A stretch of 26,421 nt of DNA. Source: JAAYEB01 sp035306725 (GTDB lineage: Bacteria > Fibrobacterota > Chitinivibrionia > Chitinivibrionales > Chitinispirillaceae). A model generated the notes under the pieces. It searched no databases. It had not been told where the DNA came from and saw only the letters and a list, made by a program, of their open reading frames with translations. Below are positions 8,001-15,207 of this stretch, one piece after another. The stretch is from the NCBI GenBank assembly GCA_035306725.1, contig DATGNN010000156.1:1-26421 (forward strand), given 5' to 3'. The number at the start of each line of letters is the position of its first letter. Within the stretch, counting starts at the first letter, position 1. Position numbers and translations under genes: made by a program.

Positions 8001-8258
8001 CTATTTTTCGAATTGGTTCACGAATCTATGCAGTGTTGATTTTTTATTTGCGGCTTTGTTACGATGAATTAATCCGCTTTTAACACTTTTATCCAATACT
8101 GAAACTGCAGATTTCAAAGCTTCATTGGCATTTTCTTTATCTTTTGCGTTGAGCACCTTTTTGATTTCAGTTTTGATTCTGGAACGCCCCATTCTGTTAA
8201 CAATATTAGCGTTTTGGCTTGTACGGTTACGTTTTTCAACAGATTTATGGCGCTGCAT
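8001..8258 (-). CDS. rpsT: 30S ribosomal protein S20
   Basis: An 85-residue basic protein that binds 16S rRNA early in small-subunit assembly. The sequence shows the S20 signature throughout: RHKSVEKRNRTSQNANIVNR near the start, then a helix with SRIKTEIKKVL, the central ALKSAVSVLDKSVKSGLIH, and NKAANKKSTLHRFVN at the end. Length is normal for the family (85-90). A strong AAGGAG lies ten bases before ATG 8258, with a promoter at 8310-8338 and a terminator hairpin at 7953-7979, so it is a single-gene transcript as in many bacteria. Decayed genes lie on both sides. Confidence 0.97.
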   Translation of the reverse strand: MQRHKSVEKRNRTSQNANIVNRMGRSRIKTEIKKVLNAKDKENANEALKSAVSVLDKSVKSGLIHRNKAANKKSTLHRFVNQFEK

Positions 8259-8290
8259 TATAAATTCTCCTTAGAATTTTTATGAATAAA

Positions 8291-8340
8291 ATTTGACTAA
8301 ATAAGGCTAAAAATAATAATTTGATAAAAAATAGTCAAAT
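8291..8340. promoter_or_regulatory. rpsT promoter within an inverted repeat, with a mirrored promoter for the + strand
   Basis: On the minus strand TTGACT (8333-8338) is 17 bases from TATTTT (8310-8315), a good rpsT promoter. A 9-bp inverted repeat, atttgacta at 8291-8299 and tagtcaaat at 8332-8340, puts a second TTGACT at 8293-8298 on the + strand. That copy is 16 bases from AATAAT (8315-8320) and points toward the pseudogene at 8401. The two promoters therefore overlap and diverge. Confidence 0.5.
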
Positions 8341-8400
8341 GTTTTCGTTGGATGATATCAGATTGTAGATTACAAAGAGATGCAGAAAAGGGGAATGTAA

Positions 8401-8912
8401 ATGAAACGATTAAATCATCTTTTTATCGTTTTAATGTTTTTTTCGTGTTCAAGGCCACCGATGACTTTTACTTCAAAACAGGTTCAATTATCATACTGTC
8501 GGTTCTCAAAACAGTTATGTAAAAATTAAAATACCATCAATAAGTCTTAAAGAGTATGTACATAGTGGAATTGATTACATGCTGATTCTGAAGATTTTAG
8601 TGTTGGTGTAACAGATAAAATAAGCATAGTTGGTTCATCTGAGCCACAACTTGATTCAGAACCGATCTATTACACAGATCAAAATAGAAACAAGTTATTA
8701 AAATGATAAGGTGGTGAACCCTAAATTGAATTTTTATACAAAAATTGTATTAATCGATTGTTCGAATGATTCATTAACTGGTTATGGTGATATCATATCT
8801 CATGTTAGTGGGCGTTAATCCCGGCAAAACCGTTATTCAAAAAAACATCGACAAAATGGCGAAGCAAATTCTGAAGAAAAGTCCATTCTCATTTTCAAGA
8901 AAACGTGGCTGA
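8401..8912 (+). pseudogene. Frameshifted lipoprotein gene
   Basis: The gene opens with ATG 8401 after GGGG and encodes a lipoprotein-type signal, MKRLNHLFIVLMFFSCSRPP, with the lipobox Cys at residue 16. Frame 1 then stops at 8527-8529. Protein-like sequence continues in frame 2 from about 8486 (VGSQNSYVKIKIPSISLKEY), in frame 1 from about 8580 (DSEDFSVGVTDKISIVGSSE, ending 8706), in frame 2 from about 8702 (NFYTKIVLIDCSNDSLTGYG, ending 8818), and in frame 3 to TGA 8910-8912 (GKTVIQKNIDKMAKQILKK). At least four frameshifts are needed to rebuild about 170 residues. A hairpin plus T-run at 8923-8951 remains as its terminator. The product was probably a small outer-membrane lipoprotein of unknown function. 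Confidence 0.7.
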
Positions 8913-8922
8913 AATTATATAA

Positions 8923-8951
8923 ACTGATAAAAAATCAGTGAACTTTTTTTT
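8923..8951 (+). terminator. Rho-independent terminator after the lipoprotein pseudogene
   Basis: actgat (8923-8928) and atcagt (8934-8939) pair around a five-base A loop, followed after gaac by eight T (8944-8951). It lies 11 bases after the last stop of the decayed gene and supports that unit's former existence. Confidence 0.65.
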
Positions 8952-9030
8952 GTGAGTTATGAGAAATCGTTTTAGCCAATAGTGCTTTTGTAGATAAGTA
9001 AATGGAAATCGAAAAAAATGGTTGTTCGGA

Positions 9031-9510
9031 TCAGGAATTGGTCTCTTTTTTCCTGAATTTTACAATCTTGTTTTCCAGTTTATTTTCGTCAGAAATGGTT
9101 TTTTTTGTATCTGAATTATTATTTGAATTTTTCAGAATCTCGGACATTTTACCAATACTTATTTTCAGAATGCGAATTTCATGAGATCTTTCTGAATTCT
9201 GGAATCGTCCTTTGACTACATGTGGAGGTTGTAATTTTAATACCTGAACCGCAGGTGGAAATGTATCAAGACTTGCGAAGTGCATCCACAGCCATTTTCC
9301 AGCGGGTTTTGCCTCCTCATCTTTAACATATCCAATACAGATCCCATACCCTCTGAATGACCAGCCTTCTTCTTCCTGAAGAATTTTGTCTTGTGGTATA
9401 TCACGAATCAGCATACAGAAGATATCATTTTCAAATGGAAAATCAGTTATCTCTTCAGCTGTTACATATCTGGATGCAAGTTCGATAATTTCATTTCTGG
9501 ATATCCCCAT
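9031..9510 (-). CDS. Hypothetical protein, alpha/beta with charged C-terminal tail
   Basis: A 159-residue protein I do not recognise. The first 100 residues have the balanced, Trp/Phe/Gly-rich composition of a folded domain, for example EEEGWSFRGYGICIGYV and KPAGKWLWMHFASLDTFPP. The last 50 are Asn/Ser/Lys/Glu-rich and probably disordered or helical. There is no signal peptide, so it is likely cytoplasmic. ATG 9510 is chosen because GAGGGG lies five bases upstream; the ATG at 9534 is in frame but has no such site. It has no operon partner and stands between the lipoprotein pseudogene and a non-coding stretch. Coding is supported by length, composition and the ribosome binding site. Confidence 0.6.
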   Translation of the reverse strand: MGISRNEIIELASRYVTAEEITDFPFENDIFCMLIRDIPQDKILQEEEGWSFRGYGICIGYVKDEEAKPAGKWLWMHFASLDTFPPAVQVLKLQPPHVVKGRFQNSERSHEIRILKISIGKMSEILKNSNNNSDTKKTISDENKLENKIVKFRKKETNS

Positions 9511-9534
9511 ATTTCCCCTCTGATCTAAAGACAT

Positions 9535-9949
9535 GCATAATGTAACTGAATATGGAAAACGAGCAGGGAGTCTATCAAGTGTTTTATTAAAATAACCGAA
9601 AAATATGTATATGGGAATAATGGATAAACAATAGTAGAATTAGACTAACTTTAACAGTTCCGGGGTTAAATCTGTAAAATGAAAATTAATACCTGAATGG
9701 AGAAGGTTAATTTATGATGAGCTGCGAAAGCGATACTTTCGCAAAAAGGGCTCCATGGCAGAGAGGTATTACCTAAATTGTCTTTTTTCGGTATCATTGT
9801 CGTAATCGTAACCTTCAATATCCACGGAGTATATTGCGTAAAGGGATAGTCTGATTCACGTAATAGATTGTATCTATATTCGTCACCTTGGCAGGAACCA
9901 ATGGAGAAAAACTGGAAAATATGAAACGTGAAATTTGAGGCATTATCCA
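9535..9949. other. Gene-poor stretch with a perfect hairpin
   Basis: I see no convincing gene in these 415 bases. A perfect hairpin, tgcgaaag (9723-9730) and ctttcgca (9736-9743) with a five-base loop, stands out. A minus-strand frame stays open for 94 codons (9666-9950). On the + strand a 20-codon ORF starts at 9714 after a GGAGAAGG site. Neither resembles a family I know, and both overlap the hairpin. A decayed gene, a dispersed intergenic repeat or a small RNA would all fit. Confidence 0.35.
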
Positions 9950-10648
9950 ATGATTAGATTTGTATCACTTCTGTTTATCATATATTCATTACTCGCAGCT
10001 CAACAGCAGCCTGTAACTGGATTTAATGGTGCGAAATGGGGAAGTCAACCAGATGAAGTAAGAACGGCAACTGGTGTCAAAAACTGGTTACCAATGCCTG
10101 TAGAAGAATTTCCGGAGCAGATGAATATTAAAGTATTTTCTTCAAATACTACTATTGCCGGATATTCTGCTGTAGTCAAATACTATTTCTGGAACGATCT
10201 TTTTTTTCAGGCTACTACTTCATTTAATTTCAATGAACTGGAAAACTTTGATTTTAACTATAATGTTTATCGTAGTGTAAACGAATACTATAGTGCAATC
10301 AGAAACAAAACCATGGGTTTCGTGCATGAAATATACAGATTGCTGGAAAGCAAATATGGTAAAAAAAGGCCTGTTTTTAAAGGTTTGAATCCATTGGAAA
10401 TATTCTCAAAACTTGATTCTTTTTTGAAACTTGAGAGATGGAACCTCAGGTATCATCCTTATGATTATTATCAGCGAATTGTAACTTCGGCATACGCCAG
10501 GTGGGATTTTCCAAAGAGCAGAATTATTTTTTCCATTAATATTTCGGCACCGGATAAAAGATTTGATTATATTCTTTCAGCAGCGTCTCTTGAAATGAAA
10601 AGAACTATAGAGAATGAAATTGAACAGCTCAGGTCCAGTGGACTTTAG
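9950..10648 (+). CDS. Hypothetical secreted protein
   Basis: A 232-residue protein with a signal peptide (MIRFVSLLFIIYSLLAAQQQ, cleavage likely near AAQ), so exported to the periplasm or cell surface. The mature part starts GFNGAKWGSQPDEVRTATG, a pattern (short strand, Trp-Gly, then a helix starting with PxxV) seen at the N-terminus of many small exported proteins of unknown function. It is rich in Phe/Tyr/Asn with a helical C-terminus. ATG 9950 is chosen over the in-frame TTG 9935 because GAGG lies nine bases upstream and because the signal peptide then begins properly. It appears monocistronic; 278 bases without a recognisable gene separate it from the next one. Function unknown. Confidence 0.68.
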   Translation: MIRFVSLLFIIYSLLAAQQQPVTGFNGAKWGSQPDEVRTATGVKNWLPMPVEEFPEQMNIKVFSSNTTIAGYSAVVKYYFWNDLFFQATTSFNFNELENFDFNYNVYRSVNEYYSAIRNKTMGFVHEIYRLLESKYGKKRPVFKGLNPLEIFSKLDSFLKLERWNLRYHPYDYYQRIVTSAYARWDFPKSRIIFSINISAPDKRFDYILSAASLEMKRTIENEIEQLRSSGL

Positions 10649-10926
10649 ATTATTCATATTTCACCGGAATTTATTTCAGATATTAATTTTGGGGGTTTCA
10701 TCAGGAATGAAAGTTGATTTATTTTTCTATTACCTGCTTGAGACACAGGCGTAAAATAATCATGGGTTTTTCCACAGAGTTAATGGCTTTTTGTAGAGAA
10801 ATAGAAATTTTGGAAATTATCAGTACTATAGGTATTAATAAATCAGGTAGTAACCCCAGATTTGACTGTAAGATGTTTGAATAATGTTAATAATGAGTGA
10901 AAATCACACTAAAAACAGGAGGCTTT

Positions 10927-11280
10927 ATGGATAATGTATGGGAAAAAATGAAAAAAAGTTTCAGAGAAGGTGCAACCCTTTCAATGGAAAAAATCGAAGA
11001 ATTTACAAAGATTGGCAAGCTTAAAGTTGAAGAAATGGCAGCCAAAAGGAAAATAGAGCGAAATTTTATTGATATGGGGGAACGGACATTCGACTTAATT
11101 GAAGAAGGTAAAAAGGATGCAATTGGTGATGATTTAACAATAAAAAAGGCAGTAGAAAATATAAATGTGCTTCGTGATGAACTTGTAAATATAGAAAAAA
11201 AGATAAAGGATATTCAGGAAGAAAACAAAAAAAACAAAGAGGAACAGACCGAATCTGAAAGTGAAACAACTGGTTATTAA
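10927..11280 (+). CDS. Small coiled-coil protein upstream of the M23 peptidase
   Basis: A 117-residue, highly charged, helical protein with no signal peptide. Residues 1-60 are amphipathic (VWEKMKKSFREGATLSMEKI), and residues 70-110 form a likely coiled coil (INVLRDELVNIEKKIKDIQE) before an acidic Ser/Glu tail. ATG 10927 is chosen because AGGAGG lies four bases upstream; the longer in-frame ORF from 10897 has no such site. The next gene begins three bases after its stop without a ribosome binding site of its own, so the two are probably translationally coupled and may work together. I know no assigned function; a cytoplasmic partner for the peptidase's short N-terminal segment is possible but speculative. 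Confidence 0.72.
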   Translation: MDNVWEKMKKSFREGATLSMEKIEEFTKIGKLKVEEMAAKRKIERNFIDMGERTFDLIEEGKKDAIGDDLTIKKAVENINVLRDELVNIEKKIKDIQEENKKNKEEQTESESETTGY

Positions 11281-11283
11281 TTA

Positions 11284-12168
11284 ATGGGTAAAAAGACAAT
11301 TCTTATTGTTCCGCCACGGGGAGTTTCGGTTAAAGCTTTTCGTATACGTATTTCTGTGGCGGTAATCTTTTTTTCAATTGTTATTTTAGGATTCACGGGA
11401 TATTTCATACCTTTTGATATATTCACTTTAAATGAAGCAGAACAGAATCAGCAAAAAAATCTTACAGAACAAAATAAGGCTTTGCTTCAAAAAATCCTTT
11501 CTACATTGCGTTTGTTGAATAACCTGAAAGAACAGGTTACCCGTCTTGAAGGAAAACGTGATGTGGTTTTAAATTTTGGAATAATTGACAGTGAGTCATT
11601 ATCAGAAGAAAAAAAGGTAATAGATTTGGTTGGATTACAGGGAGATGTTCTTTTAAGGTATGCAACGAATCAGGAATACCGGTTAAAGCAGTTTCTTTCT
11701 GGTATAGGTGAAAATAACAACGTATTTGACAGTATTCCAGTGATTTATCCGGTTCCCAAACCATATGTTGTTTCCAGAACTTTTGGCCTGTCTAAAGACC
11801 CTTTTACATCAAAAGAAAAATGGCATTATGGAGTGGATTTTGTAGCTGAAAAGGAAACTCCTGTGTATGCGACAGCTTCAGGTGTAGTAAAACGTTATGA
11901 AAATCATCCGATATGGGGGATGCGGTTATATATCGATCATGCAAATGGTTTCAGCACTGTGTATGCGCATCTTGGGAGCAGCAAAGTAAAATACAGGGGA
12001 AAAAAGGTTGCCCGAGGTGAAGTAATTGGCACTGTTGGAATTAGCGGTCTTAGTACAGGGCCTCACCTTCATTATGAAGTCTGGCATAATGGGACCGCGA
12101 AAAATCCAGAAGACTATTTCTTTCCAGGAACAGAGTTGGCAGGAATTTTCAAGGGTGTGGCACAGTAG
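11284..12168 (+). CDS. M23 family metalloendopeptidase (LytM-type), membrane anchored
   Basis: Predicted peptidoglycan endopeptidase, or a LytM-like activator, of the cell wall. A short cytoplasmic segment (about 20 residues) precedes a transmembrane helix at about 24-42. A coiled coil with QNQQKNLTEQNKALLQKIL follows, and the M23 domain covers about 165-280. Zinc ligands are intact: His and Asp in WHYGVDF, and the second pair in GPHLHYEVW. An upstream catalytic His lies in VYAHLG. Because these residues are present, catalysis is likely, unlike degenerate LytM activators. The start ATG 11284 lies three bases after the coiled-coil gene. The architecture of anchor, coiled coil and M23 resembles bacterial cell-shape and division hydrolases. 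It converges with the kinase gene. Confidence 0.9.
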   Translation: MGKKTILIVPPRGVSVKAFRIRISVAVIFFSIVILGFTGYFIPFDIFTLNEAEQNQQKNLTEQNKALLQKILSTLRLLNNLKEQVTRLEGKRDVVLNFGIIDSESLSEEKKVIDLVGLQGDVLLRYATNQEYRLKQFLSGIGENNNVFDSIPVIYPVPKPYVVSRTFGLSKDPFTSKEKWHYGVDFVAEKETPVYATASGVVKRYENHPIWGMRLYIDHANGFSTVYAHLGSSKVKYRGKKVARGEVIGTVGISGLSTGPHLHYEVWHNGTAKNPEDYFFPGTELAGIFKGVAQ

Positions 12169-12217
12169 CAGTTAAATTCAATGTAATCCGGGGGCTGTCA
12201 ATAATTAGCTGAGATTT

Positions 12218-12234
12218 GATCTTAGAAAAAGATC
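12218..12234. terminator. Short hairpin between the converging M23 and kinase genes
   Basis: gatctt (12218-12223) and aagatc (12229-12234) pair around a five-base loop in the 74-base convergent gap. The stem is short and the T tract weak on either strand, so it is a low-grade bidirectional terminator candidate. Confidence 0.3.
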
Positions 12235-12242
12235 GTTCACTT

Positions 12243-13334
12243 TTATAATATTGTTTTTACAATCAGAATCAGTATTGCCAATGCGATTATGATCAAAATA
12301 AAAAAATAATTTTGTTTTTTGGGTGGAGTCCAGTAAGTTATGCTTGCAGGATTATTTGAATATTGTGAAATGATGTCCTGCGGAGCTCTATCAGAGATAC
12401 TTCGTAAAACAGAAAAAAGATCATAATTAAAATCAGCAGCATTATTATACCGGTTTTTCGGGTCCAGTGCCAATGATTTATTGATTATGGATACAAGCTG
12501 TTTTGGTACAGGGGTACCGCATGATTCGACTGGCCGGTATTGGCCTTTCGTCTTTTTTTGTACGAGTTCTGAAAGGGTTTTTTGTGGAAAAGCTCTGCAT
12601 CCTGTTACCATTTCATAGAGCACTGTTCCCAAGGAAAAAATATCACTTCTTAAATCGAGTTTATTGCTGCTTAATTGTTCTGGACTTAAATAGACCAGTG
12701 TTCCCATGATTTTTGCGCCGACTGTGTGAAGACTTACTTCACTTGGTCGTGCAATACCAAAGTCCATCAGTTTGACTATACCATCTTTTGAAAAAAAAAT
12801 GTTTTCTGGTTTTATATCACGATGAATAAGCCCTTTATATACTTTTCCGTAAAGAGTATAATCTTTATTGTGAGCGTATTGAAGCGCTTGACAGACAGAA
12901 TGTGCTATTGAGAGTGCCACGGACAGAGGAAGCCGGGATCTTTGACTTATCATGCTTTTTATAGAAATTCCATCAACAAATTCCATTTCAATAAAGGGAA
13001 TTTGTTGATCGATAAGACCAATATTATGAATTTCGATAATGTTTGGGTGATGAATATCTGCAAGAATTTTTGCTTCGGTAAGAAATCTCTCTCTGGCTTC
13101 TTTATTTGAGTACTTCTTCAGAACTTTTACAGCTCTGATTACCTCCAGGCCTTCATGCCAGACTTTATACACATTGGAACTGCCACCTTCACCGATCTGG
13201 AGGAGTACTTTATTAGGTCCGATTTTGTCATTTGGTTTTAAAATCTTAGGGGTTTGAGTTTTATATGGGTTTTTAACCTGTTTTCCGATATTTACTTTTT
13301 GCAACTGCTCTCTGCCATGGTTGGAATCACTCAT
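12243..13334 (-). CDS. Ser/Thr protein kinase (PknB/Hanks type), C-terminal membrane anchor
   Basis: A 363-residue Hanks-type kinase. The glycine loop is IGEGGSSNVY (47-56), with Ser in place of the third Gly. The ATP-anchoring Lys is in RAVKVL (Lys70). The catalytic loop is HRDIKPEN (171-178), DFG is at 191-193, GTLVYLSPEQ is the activation/P+1 segment, and DIFSLGTVLYEM is the F helix. An insertion of about ten residues, DYTLYGKVYKG, separates YAH from LIHRD compared with typical PknB. There are no PASTA or other sensor domains: the kinase ends at about residue 312 and, after a linker, the C-terminus is one hydrophobic helix (343-359), a tail anchor. All catalytic residues are present. An AAAGGT site precedes ATG 13334. 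It diverges from the GT9 operon; its substrates cannot be read here. Confidence 0.92.
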   Translation of the reverse strand: MSDSNHGREQLQKVNIGKQVKNPYKTQTPKILKPNDKIGPNKVLLQIGEGGSSNVYKVWHEGLEVIRAVKVLKKYSNKEARERFLTEAKILADIHHPNIIEIHNIGLIDQQIPFIEMEFVDGISIKSMISQRSRLPLSVALSIAHSVCQALQYAHNKDYTLYGKVYKGLIHRDIKPENIFFSKDGIVKLMDFGIARPSEVSLHTVGAKIMGTLVYLSPEQLSSNKLDLRSDIFSLGTVLYEMVTGCRAFPQKTLSELVQKKTKGQYRPVESCGTPVPKQLVSIINKSLALDPKNRYNNAADFNYDLFSVLRSISDRAPQDIISQYSNNPASITYWTPPKKQNYFFILIIIALAILILIVKTIL

Positions 13335-13400
13335 AAATTTTACCTTTTGGTAGAAATGTGCTATATTAAGGGATTATTTTCAGAAAAACAGTGAATACAG

Positions 13401-13419
13401 TTAAAATATCATATTTTAA
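13401..13419. promoter_or_regulatory. Palindrome in the kinase/GT9 divergent promoter region
   Basis: ttaaaata (13401-13408) and tattttaa (13412-13419) form a perfect 8-bp inverted repeat around three bases, in the 111-base gap between divergent genes. Symmetry and position suggest an operator, though AT-rich palindromes also occur by chance. Confidence 0.35.
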
Positions 13420-13445
13420 TCCGGAAAATACATAAAATTTTATAA

Positions 13446-14489
13446 ATGGCTACAAATGTAGAAAAAATTCTTGTTATTCGTTTTTCATCCATGGGAGATG
13501 TGATCCTTACAGCTCCTATGTTTTCGGTTTTAAAAAACCATTTTACCGGTTGCAGTATTACCTTTCTTACAGACACAAAATACGTTGAGCTGTTTTCTGG
13601 AGATAAACATTTAAGTTTTGTCAGAGGAATTTCAAATATTGAAGAGATTTCAAAATCCGCGGTATCTCAGCAAAACTGGGATCTTGTAATTGATCTTCAG
13701 AATAACAGAAGAAGTTGCAGGGTAGTTAATGGATTGCGATTTAAAAAACGTATCTGTAGATTTGATAAACTTCATTTAAAAAGGGCGATGTTGCTTTTTA
13801 CACGCATTAATCTATATAAAGTAGATGAACATGTGATCACCCGGTATATAAAGGCAGTTAAGGAGCTATCAGCAGAACCGTTTTTATCTCCCAGGTTGTT
13901 TTTCAACAAAAAGATACCACAAAGAATCGAAAAGATGTTGCAATATGGAAAGATAAGGCGTCCATTAATAGCATTTTTTCCATTTAGTGCCTGGAAAAAT
14001 AAAGAATGGATAGAGAATTATTATATCTCTGTTGGTCGTTATTTTATGATAAAAGGCTGGATTACTGTAATCATGGGTGGTCCATCTGATCGTGAAAGAG
14101 CTGAAAATATGCGTAGATTAATTGGGAAGAGGTGTTTTTCTTTAGCTGGGAAAATTTCATTATATGAGTGCGGGCAGGTATTAAGTAATTGTGCTCTTGC
14201 TTTGGGAAATGACACCGGATTATCTCATCTTGCACGTTCATGTGGCATAAAAACAGGTATCATATATGGGCCAACTACTTATCATTTAGGTTTTTATCCT
14301 GTCAAAGATCCTCCATTTGCAGTTTTTGAGAAAAAACTTTTTTGCAGACCATGTCATGCCCATGGTGGAAACAAATGTTTAAGATTAAACAAACAATGTA
14401 TGCGAAAAATTAAACCTGAAGAAGTGATAAGGGGATTGTTATATTTGTTTTATTTAAATGATCCGGTTCCTTCGGAAACTCAAACTTGA
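13446..14489 (+). CDS. Glycosyltransferase family 9 (heptosyltransferase-like)
   Basis: GT9 enzymes such as WaaC/WaaF transfer heptose from an ADP-sugar onto the lipopolysaccharide inner core at the cytoplasmic face of the inner membrane. The N-terminus shows the hallmark ILVIRFSSMGDVILTAP (residues 8-24). The C-terminal nucleotide-binding half carries the diagnostic GNDTGLSHLARSCG and IIYGPT. The 347 residues match the family (320-360). A Cys-rich stretch near the C-terminus (LFCRPCHAHGGNKCLRLNKQ) resembles the CxPC-type tail found in many GT9 enzymes. It heads a + strand operon with a small secreted protein, thioredoxin, radical SAM and GT2 genes. It implies an outer membrane. Acceptor and sugar are not determinable. 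Confidence 0.9.
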   Translation: MATNVEKILVIRFSSMGDVILTAPMFSVLKNHFTGCSITFLTDTKYVELFSGDKHLSFVRGISNIEEISKSAVSQQNWDLVIDLQNNRRSCRVVNGLRFKKRICRFDKLHLKRAMLLFTRINLYKVDEHVITRYIKAVKELSAEPFLSPRLFFNKKIPQRIEKMLQYGKIRRPLIAFFPFSAWKNKEWIENYYISVGRYFMIKGWITVIMGGPSDRERAENMRRLIGKRCFSLAGKISLYECGQVLSNCALALGNDTGLSHLARSCGIKTGIIYGPTTYHLGFYPVKDPPFAVFEKKLFCRPCHAHGGNKCLRLNKQCMRKIKPEEVIRGLLYLFYLNDPVPSETQT

Positions 14490-14550
14490 CAATGCCGTTT
14501 CCGGTCATCATTTTTATAACACAGAATTTTATGGTCTGGAATAAATACAA

Positions 14551-14844
14551 ATGATAACGCAGATAAAATATCCAATTATTATTTTCATACTTATCATCAT
14601 GCCCCTTTATTCAAAGCCTACAGAAAACGATTTTAACAGGTTTTTAGCTGGAATCATTTTTTTAAAAGCTAATGATACGATCGATCAGGAGTTGAAAGTT
14701 GAAAAGTTTATTCAACTTAAAAAGATTACTGGCATAGAAGCTTCTGATGCAGTACAGTATCTGGAAAAATACAGGAGTAAACCTCAGAAATTGAAAGCTG
14801 TTTTTGATTCAATAAATAGTTTAATAACCGAGAACCCAAAATAG
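14551..14844 (+). CDS. Small secreted hypothetical protein
   Basis: A 97-residue protein with a signal peptide (MITQIKYPIIIFILIIMPLY, cleavage likely after YSK or nearby). The mature 70-odd residues are helical and charged: FLKANDTIDQELKVEKFIQL, then a helix with ASDAVQYLEKY. This looks like a small periplasmic helical bundle. I do not recognise the family. The gene lies 61 bases after GT9 and 20 before thioredoxin in the same direction, so it is probably co-transcribed. The composition and signal peptide make it a real gene. Confidence 0.65.
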   Translation: MITQIKYPIIIFILIIMPLYSKPTENDFNRFLAGIIFLKANDTIDQELKVEKFIQLKKITGIEASDAVQYLEKYRSKPQKLKAVFDSINSLITENPK

Positions 14845-14864
14845 AATGGGAAAAAGGAGTATTT

Positions 14865-15197
14865 ATGGCTGGAGATATTAAAATAATTACTGATGATTCT
14901 TTTCATTCTGAAGTTATATCAAATGAATTGCCGGTAGTTGTGGATTTTTGGGCACAGTGGTGTGGACCATGTAAAATGTTGAAGCCAATAATTGAAGAAT
15001 TGGCTTCAGAATATGAGGGTTCGGTTGTTATCGGGAAAGTTGACATAGATACAAACCCACAATCCGCCCAAAAGTATGGTATTATCAGTATACCTTCATT
15101 GTTGTTTTTTAAAAACGGTCAGATAGTAGATCAGCATACTGGTTTGTTAGCCAAGGGACCGTTAAAAGAAAAAATTGAAAACCTTTTAAACAAATAG
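14865..15197 (+). CDS. trxA: Thioredoxin
   Basis: Cytoplasmic dithiol-disulfide oxidoreductase that reduces protein disulfides with electrons from thioredoxin reductase. At 110 residues it is canonical: FWAQWCGPCKM places the redox pair at Cys33 and Cys36, the buried Asp is in VVDFWA (Asp27), the cis-Pro loop is GIISIPSLLFF (Pro77), and the C-terminal helix is LKEKIENLLN. An AAGGAG precedes ATG 14865. There is no signal peptide. It sits within the glycosyltransferase/radical SAM operon, where it could serve general redox needs or keep the cysteine-rich neighbours reduced. A reductase gene is not present in the window. Confidence 0.95.
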   Translation: MAGDIKIITDDSFHSEVISNELPVVVDFWAQWCGPCKMLKPIIEELASEYEGSVVIGKVDIDTNPQSAQKYGIISIPSLLFFKNGQIVDQHTGLLAKGPLKEKIENLLNK

Positions 15198-15207
15198 AAC
15201 AAATAGA

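Noticed and set aside
9666..9950. 94-codon minus-strand frame
   Set aside because: No ribosome binding site or recognisable domain, and it is pierced by a perfect hairpin; kept only as part of the unresolved stretch.
10649..10926. Possible decayed gene between the secreted protein and the coiled-coil gene
   Set aside because: Short protein-like fragments occur in several frames on both strands with no consistent order, unlike the remnants beside rpsT.
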